64,000 nt of DNA from DATATB01 sp036268995 (lineage in GTDB: Bacteria; Planctomycetota; Planctomycetia; Pirellulales; PNKZ01). Position 1 is the stretch's first letter. Each line of letters begins with the position of its first letter. Below are positions 43,201-49,886 of the stretch, piece after piece. The stretch spans positions 37,558 to 101,557 of the forward strand of contig DATATB010000114.1 in assembly GCA_036268995.1 (NCBI GenBank), written 5' to 3'. The notes beneath the pieces are model-generated. The model did not search any database. It had not been told where the DNA came from and saw only the letters and a program-made list of their open reading frames with translations. The position numbers and the translations under genes are program-made.

Positions 43201-45841
43201 CGCCACGCTCACCGGGCTCAACGCACCCCACGCCCTGGCCTTCGACTCCAGTGGCAACCTGTACGTGGCCAACGACGGCGGCAACACCGTGAGCGAGTTC
43301 GCGCCGGGCGCCACCACGGCCAGCGCCACGCTCACCGGGCTTACCGCCCCCTTTGCCCTGGCCTTCGATTCCAACGGCAACCTGTACGTGGCCAACGAGG
43401 GCGGCACCACGGTGAGCATTTTCGCGGCCGGCGCTACCACGCCCAGCACCACGCTCACGGGGCTTAACGGACCCGTCGCCTTGGCGTTCGACTCCAGCGG
43501 CAACCTGTACGTGGCCAACCACGGCGGCACCACGGTGAGCGAGTTCGCGCCGGACGCCACCACCGCCAGCGCCACGCTCACCGGGCTATCCGGTCCGGAC
43601 GCCCTGACCTTCGACTCCAGCGGCAACCTGTACGTGACCAACGAGGGCGGCACCACGGTGAGCAAGTTCGCGCCGGGGGCCACCACGGCCAGCGCCACGC
43701 TCACCGGGCTCAGCGGTCCCGACGCCCTGGCCTTCGACTCCAGCGGCAACCTGTACGTGGCAAACTTCGGCGGCACCACGGTGAGCAAGTTCGCGCCGGC
43801 CAGCGTCACCGCCGCGGCTACCGGCGTCGTGATTCAATCGTCGGTCGAGTCGCGGCCGATGCTCATTGGCGGCACCAACAGCTCGCCCGTGGCGGGTATC
43901 AACTTGACGAGCGCCGAGCTGGCCCAGATTTTCACGACGTCGGACGGCACGCTCACGATTGGCGATGCAAACCAGATGGGCAACATCACGTTCTCTACCG
44001 CCACGCCGGCCACCACGCCCGGCGCGGCTCTGGATGTTGTTCAGTCCACGGTCGGCGCCGGCCAAATCATTCTGGATGAAGGCGGTAGCGGCGATACGGC
44101 ACTCAATGGCAATGGCGGTACGGTCACGCTTTCGGCCGGCACCGGCGGCGTGCAAGCGAGCCTGTTAAGCGCGGGCTTGCCTTTGGCGACGGCGGGATTT
44201 ACGGCCGCCGGCCCGCTGAACCTCTCGCTTGGCTTTGCCCCCACGGCCGGAATGCAGCTCACGGTCGTGGACAACACGGCTGCCGCGGACGATGCGATTA
44301 ATGGCGCGTTCAGCAATCTGCCGCAAGGCGGAACTTACACGGCGAGCTACCTCGGCACGTCGTACACCTTCCAGGCCAACTATGCTGGCGGCGACGGCAA
44401 CGATCTGGTGTTGACCGAGCTGCAATCTTCAGGGGCTGCCGTGATTGGCGCCTACGTCAGCGGCACGGCCTGGTTGACGACGACGTATCTGAACCTGCTC
44501 GACTCGGCCGGTTTGGGCAGTTCGGCCGCGGCTGATCAGGGATTTGGGCTGGCCAGCGGCGCCGATCAGTTGGCGACGCTGGGTTGGACCAACATCGATC
44601 AGATTTCGATCGCCTTCGGCGAACCGGTGAGTGTCTCGCAGAGCAGCTTGACGCTCTACAACTCGGCCAATACAGCCACTGCCGCCTCGGGCTTCAGCTA
44701 CAACAGCGCGGCCAATATCGCCACCTGGCAGTTCGCCACGCCGCTGGTCGCCGGCAAGTACGTGATGAACCTGGCCGCCAACTCGGTGACCGATTCCAAC
44801 AGCCAGGAACTGGACGGCGCGTGGACCACCGGCGTCAGCACGTTTGCGGCCGGCTCGGGCAATGGCACGCCCGGCGGCGATTTTAATTTCTACTTCGACG
44901 TGCTGCCCGGCGACGTCAACCACAGCGGCACGGTGACCAACAGCGACGTGCTGCTCACCAAGCTGCAAGTCGGCGCGGTAGCCAATTCGAGCAATTACTT
45001 AGACGACGTGAACGGCGCCAGCAATATCACCAACAGCGACGTGTTGCTCGAGAAGCTGCAAGTCGGCAGCAATATCAACACCTTTTCGTCCCCGCCATTG
45101 CCACCACAATCTGCCCCGAACTCAGCCCCGGCGATCTCGCTGCTCAGCTCATCGGCGCCGGCATTCGTGCCAGACGACAGCCAGGCCGACAGCTCGGTAG
45201 CCATTACTGGACCGGCTGCCGCGGTTGTGGTTCCCACGCTCGCGCCGGCCGACGCCAGCGTAACGCCCGACGACGCGTCCGACATTGTGTTCACCGATAG
45301 TGTCGTCTCTACCGCAGCCCAAGCACCGGCCATTCAGCCAGCTTTAGTAGACGCGGTGCCGTCGGCGCCCATCTCGTCCGCTTCGTCGACGCTGATCGTG
45401 TCTGCGCTGGCAACGGTCTCGCTGCCGGCTTCGCCCGTGGCGACGGTGATGGCAGAGCCGGCGCCCTCGACTTTGCCGACCGACCCATCGCCGGCTGCGT
45501 TGCCCATCGCGCCGCTCCCGTCCGCGTTCAAATCGGCCGCGCCCGCCGCGCCGGCGGCAGTGACCGACGACACCTTGGCATTGGTGCTCGAGAGCCTAGG
45601 CCTGGCCGCATCGCCCGTGGTATTCACGCCGGCCGACGACGTGGCCGACAACGCCGCGCCCACGTCACTGCCGCCCGCCCTCGCGGCCGGCCGCGCACTT
45701 CCAGCGAGCATGCTGGCGTGGGACGAAGTTTTCTCGACCCACTCGGACGAACTGGCCGAAGAGTTCGCAGCCCAGAGCTTCGATCTCGCTGCCCGGCCCG
45801 CAGCATTGACAACGCCGGCCGGCGCGGCCAGATGGATTTAA
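37286..45841 (+). CDS. Giant LEPR-XLL protein with NHL-like super-repeats and a dockerin-like domain
   Basis: 2,851 residues from the ATG at 37286, chosen for AGAGGA six bases upstream; an in-frame start at 37160 lacks such support. The basic N-terminus carries LERLENRCLLA at residues 48-58, the planctomycete LEPR-XLL sorting motif. Four super-modules follow. Each has a 'TVTTTGTITLRGADVNIDTS' strand region, 5-7 NHL-like repeats (7, 5, 7 and 6; core LAFDSSGNLYVAN) and an ~240-residue beta-rich block starting GVVIQSSVESRPMLVGG. A PATR-like end and an Ig-like segment lead to a dockerin-like pair of calcium loops near residues 2543-2590 (GDVNHSGTVTNSD and DDVNGASNITNSD). The last ~250 residues are Ala/Pro/Ser-rich. 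Probably an exterior or matrix protein that docks through the calcium loops (inference). Confidence 0.85.
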   Translation: MASQTSRDRQRRAKRLRTTSLPEYLVFGGSGASRRRRPLAAYYRSLTLERLENRCLLATFTDSAPALNLVLAANQNVGIISTGTAYTLTLNSGTWSGINDSNVSGNGTSTLSVTSAGLSAFTSGVNITDTGSTGGDGVTFNTSEASGYFNSIVITLSHSSATGLAFNGATSFENSAALTAAVDGTVNIHSAAVLTSQAGSITLSSTGTDTALIADGNVISQSGAVMLQATGNVTVGPGVAINSGSASLTLAADVTAAGAGDDGVGTLSINGDATVTTTGTITLRGADVNIDSSSNPPAVVGGTRALATTAGATLTGLSEPQALAFDSSGNLYVANITGNSVEKFAPGSTTASATYSTGVSQPFALAFDPSGNLYVANYGNGMVEKFAPGSTTASATYSAGMSDPYALAIDSSGNLYVANNGNDTVEEFAPGNTTVIATYSVGVSNPDALAFDSSGNLYVANYGNGTVEKFAPGSTTASATYSTGVSLPDALAFDARGNLYVANLSGTVEKFGPGSTTVGATYSAGVNQPDALAFDSSGNLYVANNGGTTVSKFAPGSTTASSTLTGLDQPDALAFDYSGNLYVANYGDTTVSEFAPASVTAAAAGVVIQSSVESRPMLVGSTNSSPVAGINLSSAELAQIFTTSTGTLTIGDGQQTGNLTFSTATLATTAGAGLVVVQEAAGAGQVILDDGAGSGTALSGNGGSISIIAGTGGIAALAASNSTAEIATTGASVTLLTSGPIGTSSNRLQFASNANTGQQVVSIGSTALQPASVYVDGLGSLTLANLIANGSNPTIDVTARTNLVVASGGTINAGSGGIKLGADLTSAGTGDDGVGTLAINAGATVTTTGTTTLRGADVNIDTSSNPAVVGAARVLATTASATLTGLNSPAALAFDSSGNLYVANFGGTTVSKFAPGATTASATLTGLNGPDALAFDSSGNLYVTNEGGTTVSKFAPGATTASATLTGLNGPAALAFDSSGNLYVANYGSGTVSKFAPGATTASATLTGLNGPTALAFDSSGNLYVANRDGTTVSKFAPGAITASATLTGLNGATALAFDSSGNLYVANLGGTTVSKFAPASVTAAAAGVVIQSSVESRPMLVGGANSSPVAGINLSSAELAQIFTTATGTLTIGDGQQTGNLTFSTATPATTAGAGLVVVQEAVGAGQVILDDGAGSGTALNGNGGSISITAGSGGIAALAASNSTAEIATTGASVTLLTSGPIGTSSNRIQFANNANTAQQVVSIGSTIIQPSRVYLDSLGSLTLDNLIAYGSDPTIDVTARTNLVVASGGTINAGDAAIVLGADLTAAETGDNGLGTLSISAGATVTTTSTITLRGADVNIDTSSNPAVVGAARVLATTASATLTGLSEPQALAFDSSGNVYVANIIGNSVEKFAPGSTTASATYSTGVSQPFALAFDSSGNLYVANEGNDTVEKFAPGATTPSATLIGLNGPWALAFDSSGNLYVANSGGNTVSEFAPGATTPYATLTGLSYPEELAFDASGNLYVASFGNSTVEKFAPGSTTASATYSAGVSFPDALAFDAGGNLYVANFGGTVEKFAPGSTTARATYSAGVNQPDALAFDSSGNLYVANEGNGTVEEFAPGSSTTISTLTGLDQPSALAFDSSGNLYVANLGNTTVSRFAPASVTAAAAGVVIQSSVESRPMLVGGANSSPVAGINLTSAELAQIVTTATGTITIGDGQQTGNITLSTATLATTPGAGLVVVQKAAGAGRVILDDGAGSGTALNGNGGSISIAAGSGGIAAFGANDSTAEIATTGASVTLLTSGPIGTSSNRIQFADDSNTAQQVVSIGSTTVQPSSVYLDGLGSLTLDNVIASGSSATVDVTARTNLVVASGGTINGGSGPIMLGADLTAAETGDDGIGTLSISAGATVTTIGTITLRGADVNIDTSSNPPAVVGATRALATTAGATLTGLSEPQTLAFDSSGNLYVANEGGITVSKFAPGAIAASATLTGLNAPHALAFDSSGNLYVANDGGNTVSEFAPGATTASATLTGLTAPFALAFDSNGNLYVANEGGTTVSIFAAGATTPSTTLTGLNGPVALAFDSSGNLYVANHGGTTVSEFAPDATTASATLTGLSGPDALTFDSSGNLYVTNEGGTTVSKFAPGATTASATLTGLSGPDALAFDSSGNLYVANFGGTTVSKFAPASVTAAATGVVIQSSVESRPMLIGGTNSSPVAGINLTSAELAQIFTTSDGTLTIGDANQMGNITFSTATPATTPGAALDVVQSTVGAGQIILDEGGSGDTALNGNGGTVTLSAGTGGVQASLLSAGLPLATAGFTAAGPLNLSLGFAPTAGMQLTVVDNTAAADDAINGAFSNLPQGGTYTASYLGTSYTFQANYAGGDGNDLVLTELQSSGAAVIGAYVSGTAWLTTTYLNLLDSAGLGSSAAADQGFGLASGADQLATLGWTNIDQISIAFGEPVSVSQSSLTLYNSANTATAASGFSYNSAANIATWQFATPLVAGKYVMNLAANSVTDSNSQELDGAWTTGVSTFAAGSGNGTPGGDFNFYFDVLPGDVNHSGTVTNSDVLLTKLQVGAVANSSNYLDDVNGASNITNSDVLLEKLQVGSNINTFSSPPLPPQSAPNSAPAISLLSSSAPAFVPDDSQADSSVAITGPAAAVVVPTLAPADASVTPDDASDIVFTDSVVSTAAQAPAIQPALVDAVPSAPISSASSTLIVSALATVSLPASPVATVMAEPAPSTLPTDPSPAALPIAPLPSAFKSAAPAAPAAVTDDTLALVLESLGLAASPVVFTPADDVADNAAPTSLPPALAAGRALPASMLAWDEVFSTHSDELAEEFAAQSFDLAARPAALTTPAGAARWI
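38200..43815 (+). repeat. Four tandem super-modules carrying 25 NHL-like repeats
   Basis: The recurrent GVVIQSSVES junction occurs near 39102, 40549, 42250 and 43826, so successive units differ by about 1447, 1701 and 1576 nt. Repeat counts before each junction are 7, 5, 7 and 6, each repeat about 41 residues. Copies are very close at DNA level, which points to recent duplication and unequal recombination. Confidence 0.85.
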
Positions 45842-46253
45842 ACGTCAAACCGCCAGTATGCTGGGCAAAGGCCTGCGTGGGATGGTCGGAAGCCTCACGG
45901 CTTCCGCTACCGGGGCATGGTTTCCGGCGCGGGGCGGCGCTAGAGGTGCAAGGCGGTCGAAAGGCGTGGCAGCGGGCGCTTTTTCGCCGGCCGAAAGGCG
46001 GAATTAGTTATTTGACTGCCCTGTAAACCACGCTTACGATGGGTGGATACCCCAGACCTCGGAGCCGGCGCACCAGGTGCGCAACGACACCGGCAATCGT
46101 GTGTCGCAAGTCTTTGTTAATAAACAGGTTAGATTTCTTGCGACGGCGGACTGAGGGGCTGGCCGCTGCCGGGGTTAGCCGGCCACCCGAGTCGCTGAGG
46201 ACTTGGCCACTGGGCTCGATCTGGGCCCGCCGAAAGAACTTGGTTTACCTGCT
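45842..46253. other. Intergenic region with a small hairpin element
   Basis: About 410 nt without a supported gene. GGAAGCC-TCAC-GGCTTCC at 45888-45905 is a perfect 7-bp hairpin 47 nt after the stop codon; it lacks a T-run. The downstream gene has no clear ribosome site. Confidence 0.5.
45888..45905. repeat. Dispersed hairpin element, copy 1
   Basis: Hairpin GGAAGCCTCACGGCTTCC followed by GCTACCGG. A second copy at 52911-52926 keeps the TCAC loop and the GCTACGG tail while one stem pair differs on both sides, so pairing is kept. Confidence 0.6.
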
Positions 46254-47903
46254 ATGAGCTATCGACGCCGACGCAGCCCGTTGGAATTCATTTTCCGCAC
46301 GGTCCACCAGTTTGCCGGGGCTGTCGGGCAGTTGTTGTACGCGGCCTGCGTGCCGTTTCTGATGCTCGCCGACCTCTGGTCGTCGCTGCTGCACAATGGC
46401 GGCCGATCATTGCGTCAGGTCGGCCGGGTGAACTGGCTGCGGCTGTTGCTGTCTTATATCCGGCTGCCGTTCTTCGAGCTGTTGCGGGCGTCGCGCTGGA
46501 TGTTCGCCAGCGTGATCGGCTGGTGGCCGCGGGCTCGGCTGATCCACTTGCTGCAAGGCTCGCCGGCGATTCTGATCCTGCTGCTGACGGGATTGCCGCT
46601 GGTCATTGCCAATGGCAAAGAAGCGAGCAGGTATGCGATTGCGGCCACGGAAGCGGAACGCGACCGCGACTTCGAAAAGGCAGAGTTGTACTTCCGGGCG
46701 ATCGCGGAAAACGATCCGAACAACGAAGATTTTCGCTATCGCCTGGCACTGTCCGCGGAGGCCTTGGGCGACCATGAGCGGGCCCGCGCCATCATGACAA
46801 GTCTGGCCAGTCCGAAGCAGCAGGGATACCCGTTTGCGCATTTCTGGCTTGCCGAGCAACTGTTGTATTCCAATCGCAGCACGGAGGCGGTGGCTGAGGC
46901 CGAAGCCCATTTAAAGCGGGCCATTCAGGGCGCGCCGAATTTTGCCGAAGCGCATCAGGAACTCGGTGTCCGATACCTGGCGGCCATGCGGCTGGACGAG
47001 GCCGAACCGCATCTGCTGAAGGCCGCCGAGGTGCGTCCCGAATTGTGGATCAATGTGGCCCGGCTGCGGGTGTTGCAGGGCCGGCGCGAGCAGGCGATCG
47101 TCGACGCGGAAAAGGCCCTGGACTACTATCGCACCCGGGCGGAAGGCAACCTGGACGACGTGCAATCGCGGCTGTTTTGGGCCGAATCGCTGGTATTTCT
47201 CGAACGCTTTAACGCCGCGGCCACCGTGTTGCTCGACGGCGCCAAGCTAAGTTCGGATAGCCGGTTTCCCCAAGCCATCAGCCGTGTTTATCTGATGTGG
47301 GCCGAAGTGCTGCGGGCCCGGCAGGGCGCTTCATCGCCTGCGCAGCAGCAGGTGCTGCTGGTGCGCTCGTTTCAGTTCAATCCGAAGAATCCGTTGCTCC
47401 TGCGCCGCCTGATGCGGGGATTGAGGGAAAACGGAGACGATTCGGCGCTGGTACGCTCGGTCTTGCGGGCGCTGTTGGGGCGAGGACAGGAATTGGCGAT
47501 TATCGACTTGTTGCTGGCGGTCGACGCCGATACGCGCAATCAAACGTCGGCGGCCGACAATTACCTGGCCAAGGCGCGCGCCATCGACCCCAAGATCACG
47601 GCGCTGGCCAGCGAGTTGGCCGTGTCGTTCGTGGAAATCGACCCGCCGCTGACCGAAGATGCCTACTACCTGGTGAATCTGGGGCTGCGGGCCTGGGTGA
47701 ATGACGCGGATTTGCGGTTTGCGCGCGGTTTTCTTTATTACCGCCGCGGTCTTTGGATTGAGTCCTTGATCGACTTGCAGGCGGCCTTGCCCAAGAAAAC
47801 CGAAAGCGCGAACATGCACCGGCTGCTGGCTGACGTCTATCAGAAATTGGGCATGAGAGAGAAGGCCGAAGCCCATCTCGAGCGGATCACTGCCGCGCGA
47901 TAA
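46254..47903 (+). CDS. Membrane-anchored tetratricopeptide-repeat protein
   Basis: 549 residues from the ATG at 46254; a TTG at 46203 in the same frame would add 17 residues. Neither start has a good Shine-Dalgarno sequence. The N-terminus is very basic (MSYRRRRSPL) with amphipathic hydrophobic stretches near residues 20-45 and 61-76, and a clear membrane segment at about 103-119 (SPAILILLLTGLPLVIA). The rest is TPR helical pairs, such as DFEKAELYFRAIAENDPNNE and AHQELGVRYLAAMRLDEAEP, through to the C-terminus (YQKLGMREKAEAHLERI). It probably sits in the inner membrane with a large TPR domain for partner binding; which side it faces is unclear. It lies between the dockerin-bearing giant and the DUF1598 gene. 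No enzymatic motif was found. Confidence 0.75.
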   Translation: MSYRRRRSPLEFIFRTVHQFAGAVGQLLYAACVPFLMLADLWSSLLHNGGRSLRQVGRVNWLRLLLSYIRLPFFELLRASRWMFASVIGWWPRARLIHLLQGSPAILILLLTGLPLVIANGKEASRYAIAATEAERDRDFEKAELYFRAIAENDPNNEDFRYRLALSAEALGDHERARAIMTSLASPKQQGYPFAHFWLAEQLLYSNRSTEAVAEAEAHLKRAIQGAPNFAEAHQELGVRYLAAMRLDEAEPHLLKAAEVRPELWINVARLRVLQGRREQAIVDAEKALDYYRTRAEGNLDDVQSRLFWAESLVFLERFNAAATVLLDGAKLSSDSRFPQAISRVYLMWAEVLRARQGASSPAQQQVLLVRSFQFNPKNPLLLRRLMRGLRENGDDSALVRSVLRALLGRGQELAIIDLLLAVDADTRNQTSAADNYLAKARAIDPKITALASELAVSFVEIDPPLTEDAYYLVNLGLRAWVNDADLRFARGFLYYRRGLWIESLIDLQAALPKKTESANMHRLLADVYQKLGMREKAEAHLERITAAR

Positions 47904-47942
47904 CGCTGCGGCACGATAACGCTGCGGCACGATAACGCTCGC
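47895..47942 (+). repeat. Three 16-nt tandem repeats spanning a stop codon
   Basis: Units GCGCGATAACGCTGCG, GCACGATAACGCTGCG and GCACGATAACGCTCGC. The TAA stop of the membrane TPR gene is inside the first unit. The shared CACGATAACGCT string also occurs at 52812-52823, upstream of the TPR-CHAT gene. Confidence 0.85.
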
Positions 47943-48373
47943 TGGCAGCAGCGACTCTTTGTCGGGGGCTCGGTCGTCCCCCGCGTTTCGCACTCCGCGG
48001 CATTTGCGCCTCCCCCGCGTTTATGCATCCACGGGGCCTGAGCCGTGCGTCCGTGACGATTTTGACGGTGCGAGGCAGAAAGGGCGGCAAATTCGTCGCC
48101 CGGACGCCGCGACGAGGGCTGACAACGGCTGCCAATTCGCTTGCCAAGCGAGCGTCCGGTGGACATGATAAGTGACAGCCACGTCGACACGCCCATGCTC
48201 TGCGAAACGGAAGGCTTGCTTGGCATTCGGGCATTGATTGGTTTCCTTATCGCAGCATTCGCCACGCCACGCTGAGACGGCGCGCCACTGCACCGGCGGC
48301 GAGGGGTTGCGCTGCAATCAAGATCTTCAAGCGGTTCAGACTCCAACGGGTTTCATTTCGCGCGGGGCAAACA
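47904..48373. other. Intergenic region before the DUF1598-like gene
   Basis: About 470 nt. Apart from the end of the 16-nt repeats, I see no gene, strong promoter or terminator here. Small ORFs in it overlap on both strands and have no recognisable product. Confidence 0.5.
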
Positions 48374-49741
48374 ATGCACATGTTTCATTCGTGGTCGGCC
48401 AGGCTGCTCGTCGTGTTGGGCATCGGCGCCGCTCTGCTCGTCTGGCGGCCGCTACCGGCCGAAGCGCAATTCGCGTTCGGCGGCGGCCAATCGGTGGGCG
48501 GTGTGAAGATCGATCCGGAAGGCTTGCTGAAAAACGCCACCGACGCGGACGCCGACAAACTGCTCGAATTGCGCAAGCTTGCGCTGCAAGAAATTCCCGG
48601 CGACCTGAAACGTCCGGCCACGCTCCGCAAAGTCTCGCTGCGCCGCCTCGAGGCCGCGCTCACCGCGCGGCAAGAGGCGGGCCAGTCGATGGAAGACGCC
48701 ATGCGCTACCTGGCCGGATTGCAGCGCATCCGCTATGTGTTCGTGTATCCCGAGCAGAACGACATCGTCATTGCCGGATACGCCGAGAGCTGGAAGCTCG
48801 ACCAGCGCGGCAACGTGGTCGGCGCGTCCACCGGTCGGGCCGTCATGCTGCTGGACGATCTGGTCGTGGCGCTGCGCACCGTGCGGGCCGGCGCCGGCGA
48901 GATTAGCTGCTCGATCGATCCCACGCAGGAAGGCCTGGCCCGGCTACAAGAATACGCCGCCAAGATGCAAGGCATCGACGACCCGCAGCGCGAAGCGCAA
49001 ACCATCGAGCAACTGCTGGGACAGCAAACGATCTCGATCACCGGCGTGGCGCCGACCACGCATTTTGCCCGCGTGATGGTCGCGGCCGATTACCGGATGA
49101 AGCGGCTGGGCATGAAGCTCGATCCGCCGCCGATCCCGGGACTGCCCAGCTACATCGACATGATCCGCCCCAGCGGCCGCGGCATGCAAGCCATGACGCC
49201 GCGCTGGTGGATGGTGCCCAGCTACGATCCGCTGATGACCGACGCCGACGGCCTGGCCTGGGAAATTCGCGGGGCCAGCGTCAAGGCGCTCACCGAAGAA
49301 ACGCTGTTCGGCAAGTCGGGTTCGAAGTCGAAAGCCACGAAGGTCAATCCCGTGGCGCAGGCCTGGGCCAACAATTTTTCGTCCCGCTACGTCGACCTGG
49401 CGCTCAAAGATCCGATCTTCGCTCAGTTGCGCAATTGCATGGACCTGGCCGTGTTGGCGGCACTGGTGGTCAAGCAGGATCTCACGGGCAAGTCCGGCTA
49501 TCACATGCCGCTATGGCTGAACGACGTGAACCTGCCGGTGGCCGACCTGAACGTTCCGCGCACGACCGACACGCAAGTCAGTCTTGGCCGGAAGGCCAAC
49601 TACTGGGTCGTGACCGCTTCCGGCGGAGTCCAACTCGAGCTAGGGCCGCTCGTCAGCTCGACGCAGAAAAGCGATCAGCTCGCCCCCGCCCGCGAGCAGG
49701 CCAACCGCCCCGCCGACAGTCAAAACTGGTGGTGGGATTAA
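48374..49741 (+). CDS. Exported DUF1598-like protein of unknown function
   Basis: 455 residues. The N-terminus MHMFHSWSARLLVVLGIGAA continues to a likely cleavage site after PAEA (residue 31), so export is likely. A second ATG two codons downstream is equally possible. Features seen: a charged helical region (residues 45-105), a beta-rich stretch with RIRYVFVYPEQNDIVIAGYA, a GRAVMLLDDLVVALR segment, and an aromatic block PRWWMVPSYDPL. I associate this layout with the planctomycete-specific family DUF1598; the match is from memory of family appearance and no function is known. The tail ends in DSQNWWWD. No catalytic residues can be proposed. It is read in the same direction as the TPR gene upstream but is 470 nt away, so co-transcription is uncertain. 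Confidence 0.65.
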   Translation: MHMFHSWSARLLVVLGIGAALLVWRPLPAEAQFAFGGGQSVGGVKIDPEGLLKNATDADADKLLELRKLALQEIPGDLKRPATLRKVSLRRLEAALTARQEAGQSMEDAMRYLAGLQRIRYVFVYPEQNDIVIAGYAESWKLDQRGNVVGASTGRAVMLLDDLVVALRTVRAGAGEISCSIDPTQEGLARLQEYAAKMQGIDDPQREAQTIEQLLGQQTISITGVAPTTHFARVMVAADYRMKRLGMKLDPPPIPGLPSYIDMIRPSGRGMQAMTPRWWMVPSYDPLMTDADGLAWEIRGASVKALTEETLFGKSGSKSKATKVNPVAQAWANNFSSRYVDLALKDPIFAQLRNCMDLAVLAALVVKQDLTGKSGYHMPLWLNDVNLPVADLNVPRTTDTQVSLGRKANYWVVTASGGVQLELGPLVSSTQKSDQLAPAREQANRPADSQNWWWD

Positions 49742-49791
49742 GCGGCCAGGCACGGGCGCTGCCCAGTTGCGCTGCTGGCGCCCGCGCTAAC

Positions 49792-49835
49792 CCTTCTCCC
49801 CCTGGGAGAAGGTGGCCGAAGGCCGGATGAGGGTG
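49792..49835 (+). repeat. 44-nt dispersed palindromic element, left copy
   Basis: Contains hairpin CCTTCTCCC-CCT-GGGAGAAGG and a second hairpin GGCCGAAGGCC, ending in GGATGAGGGTG. It is identical over 44 nt to the inverted copy at 52949-52992. The two frame the TPR-CHAT gene. This one lies just after the DUF1598-like gene and may help end its transcript. Confidence 0.85.
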
Positions 49836-49886
49836 GAGCACGCGCGGCTGTCCCCCATTCATCATTTCTCCTTCATCATTTCCTCC

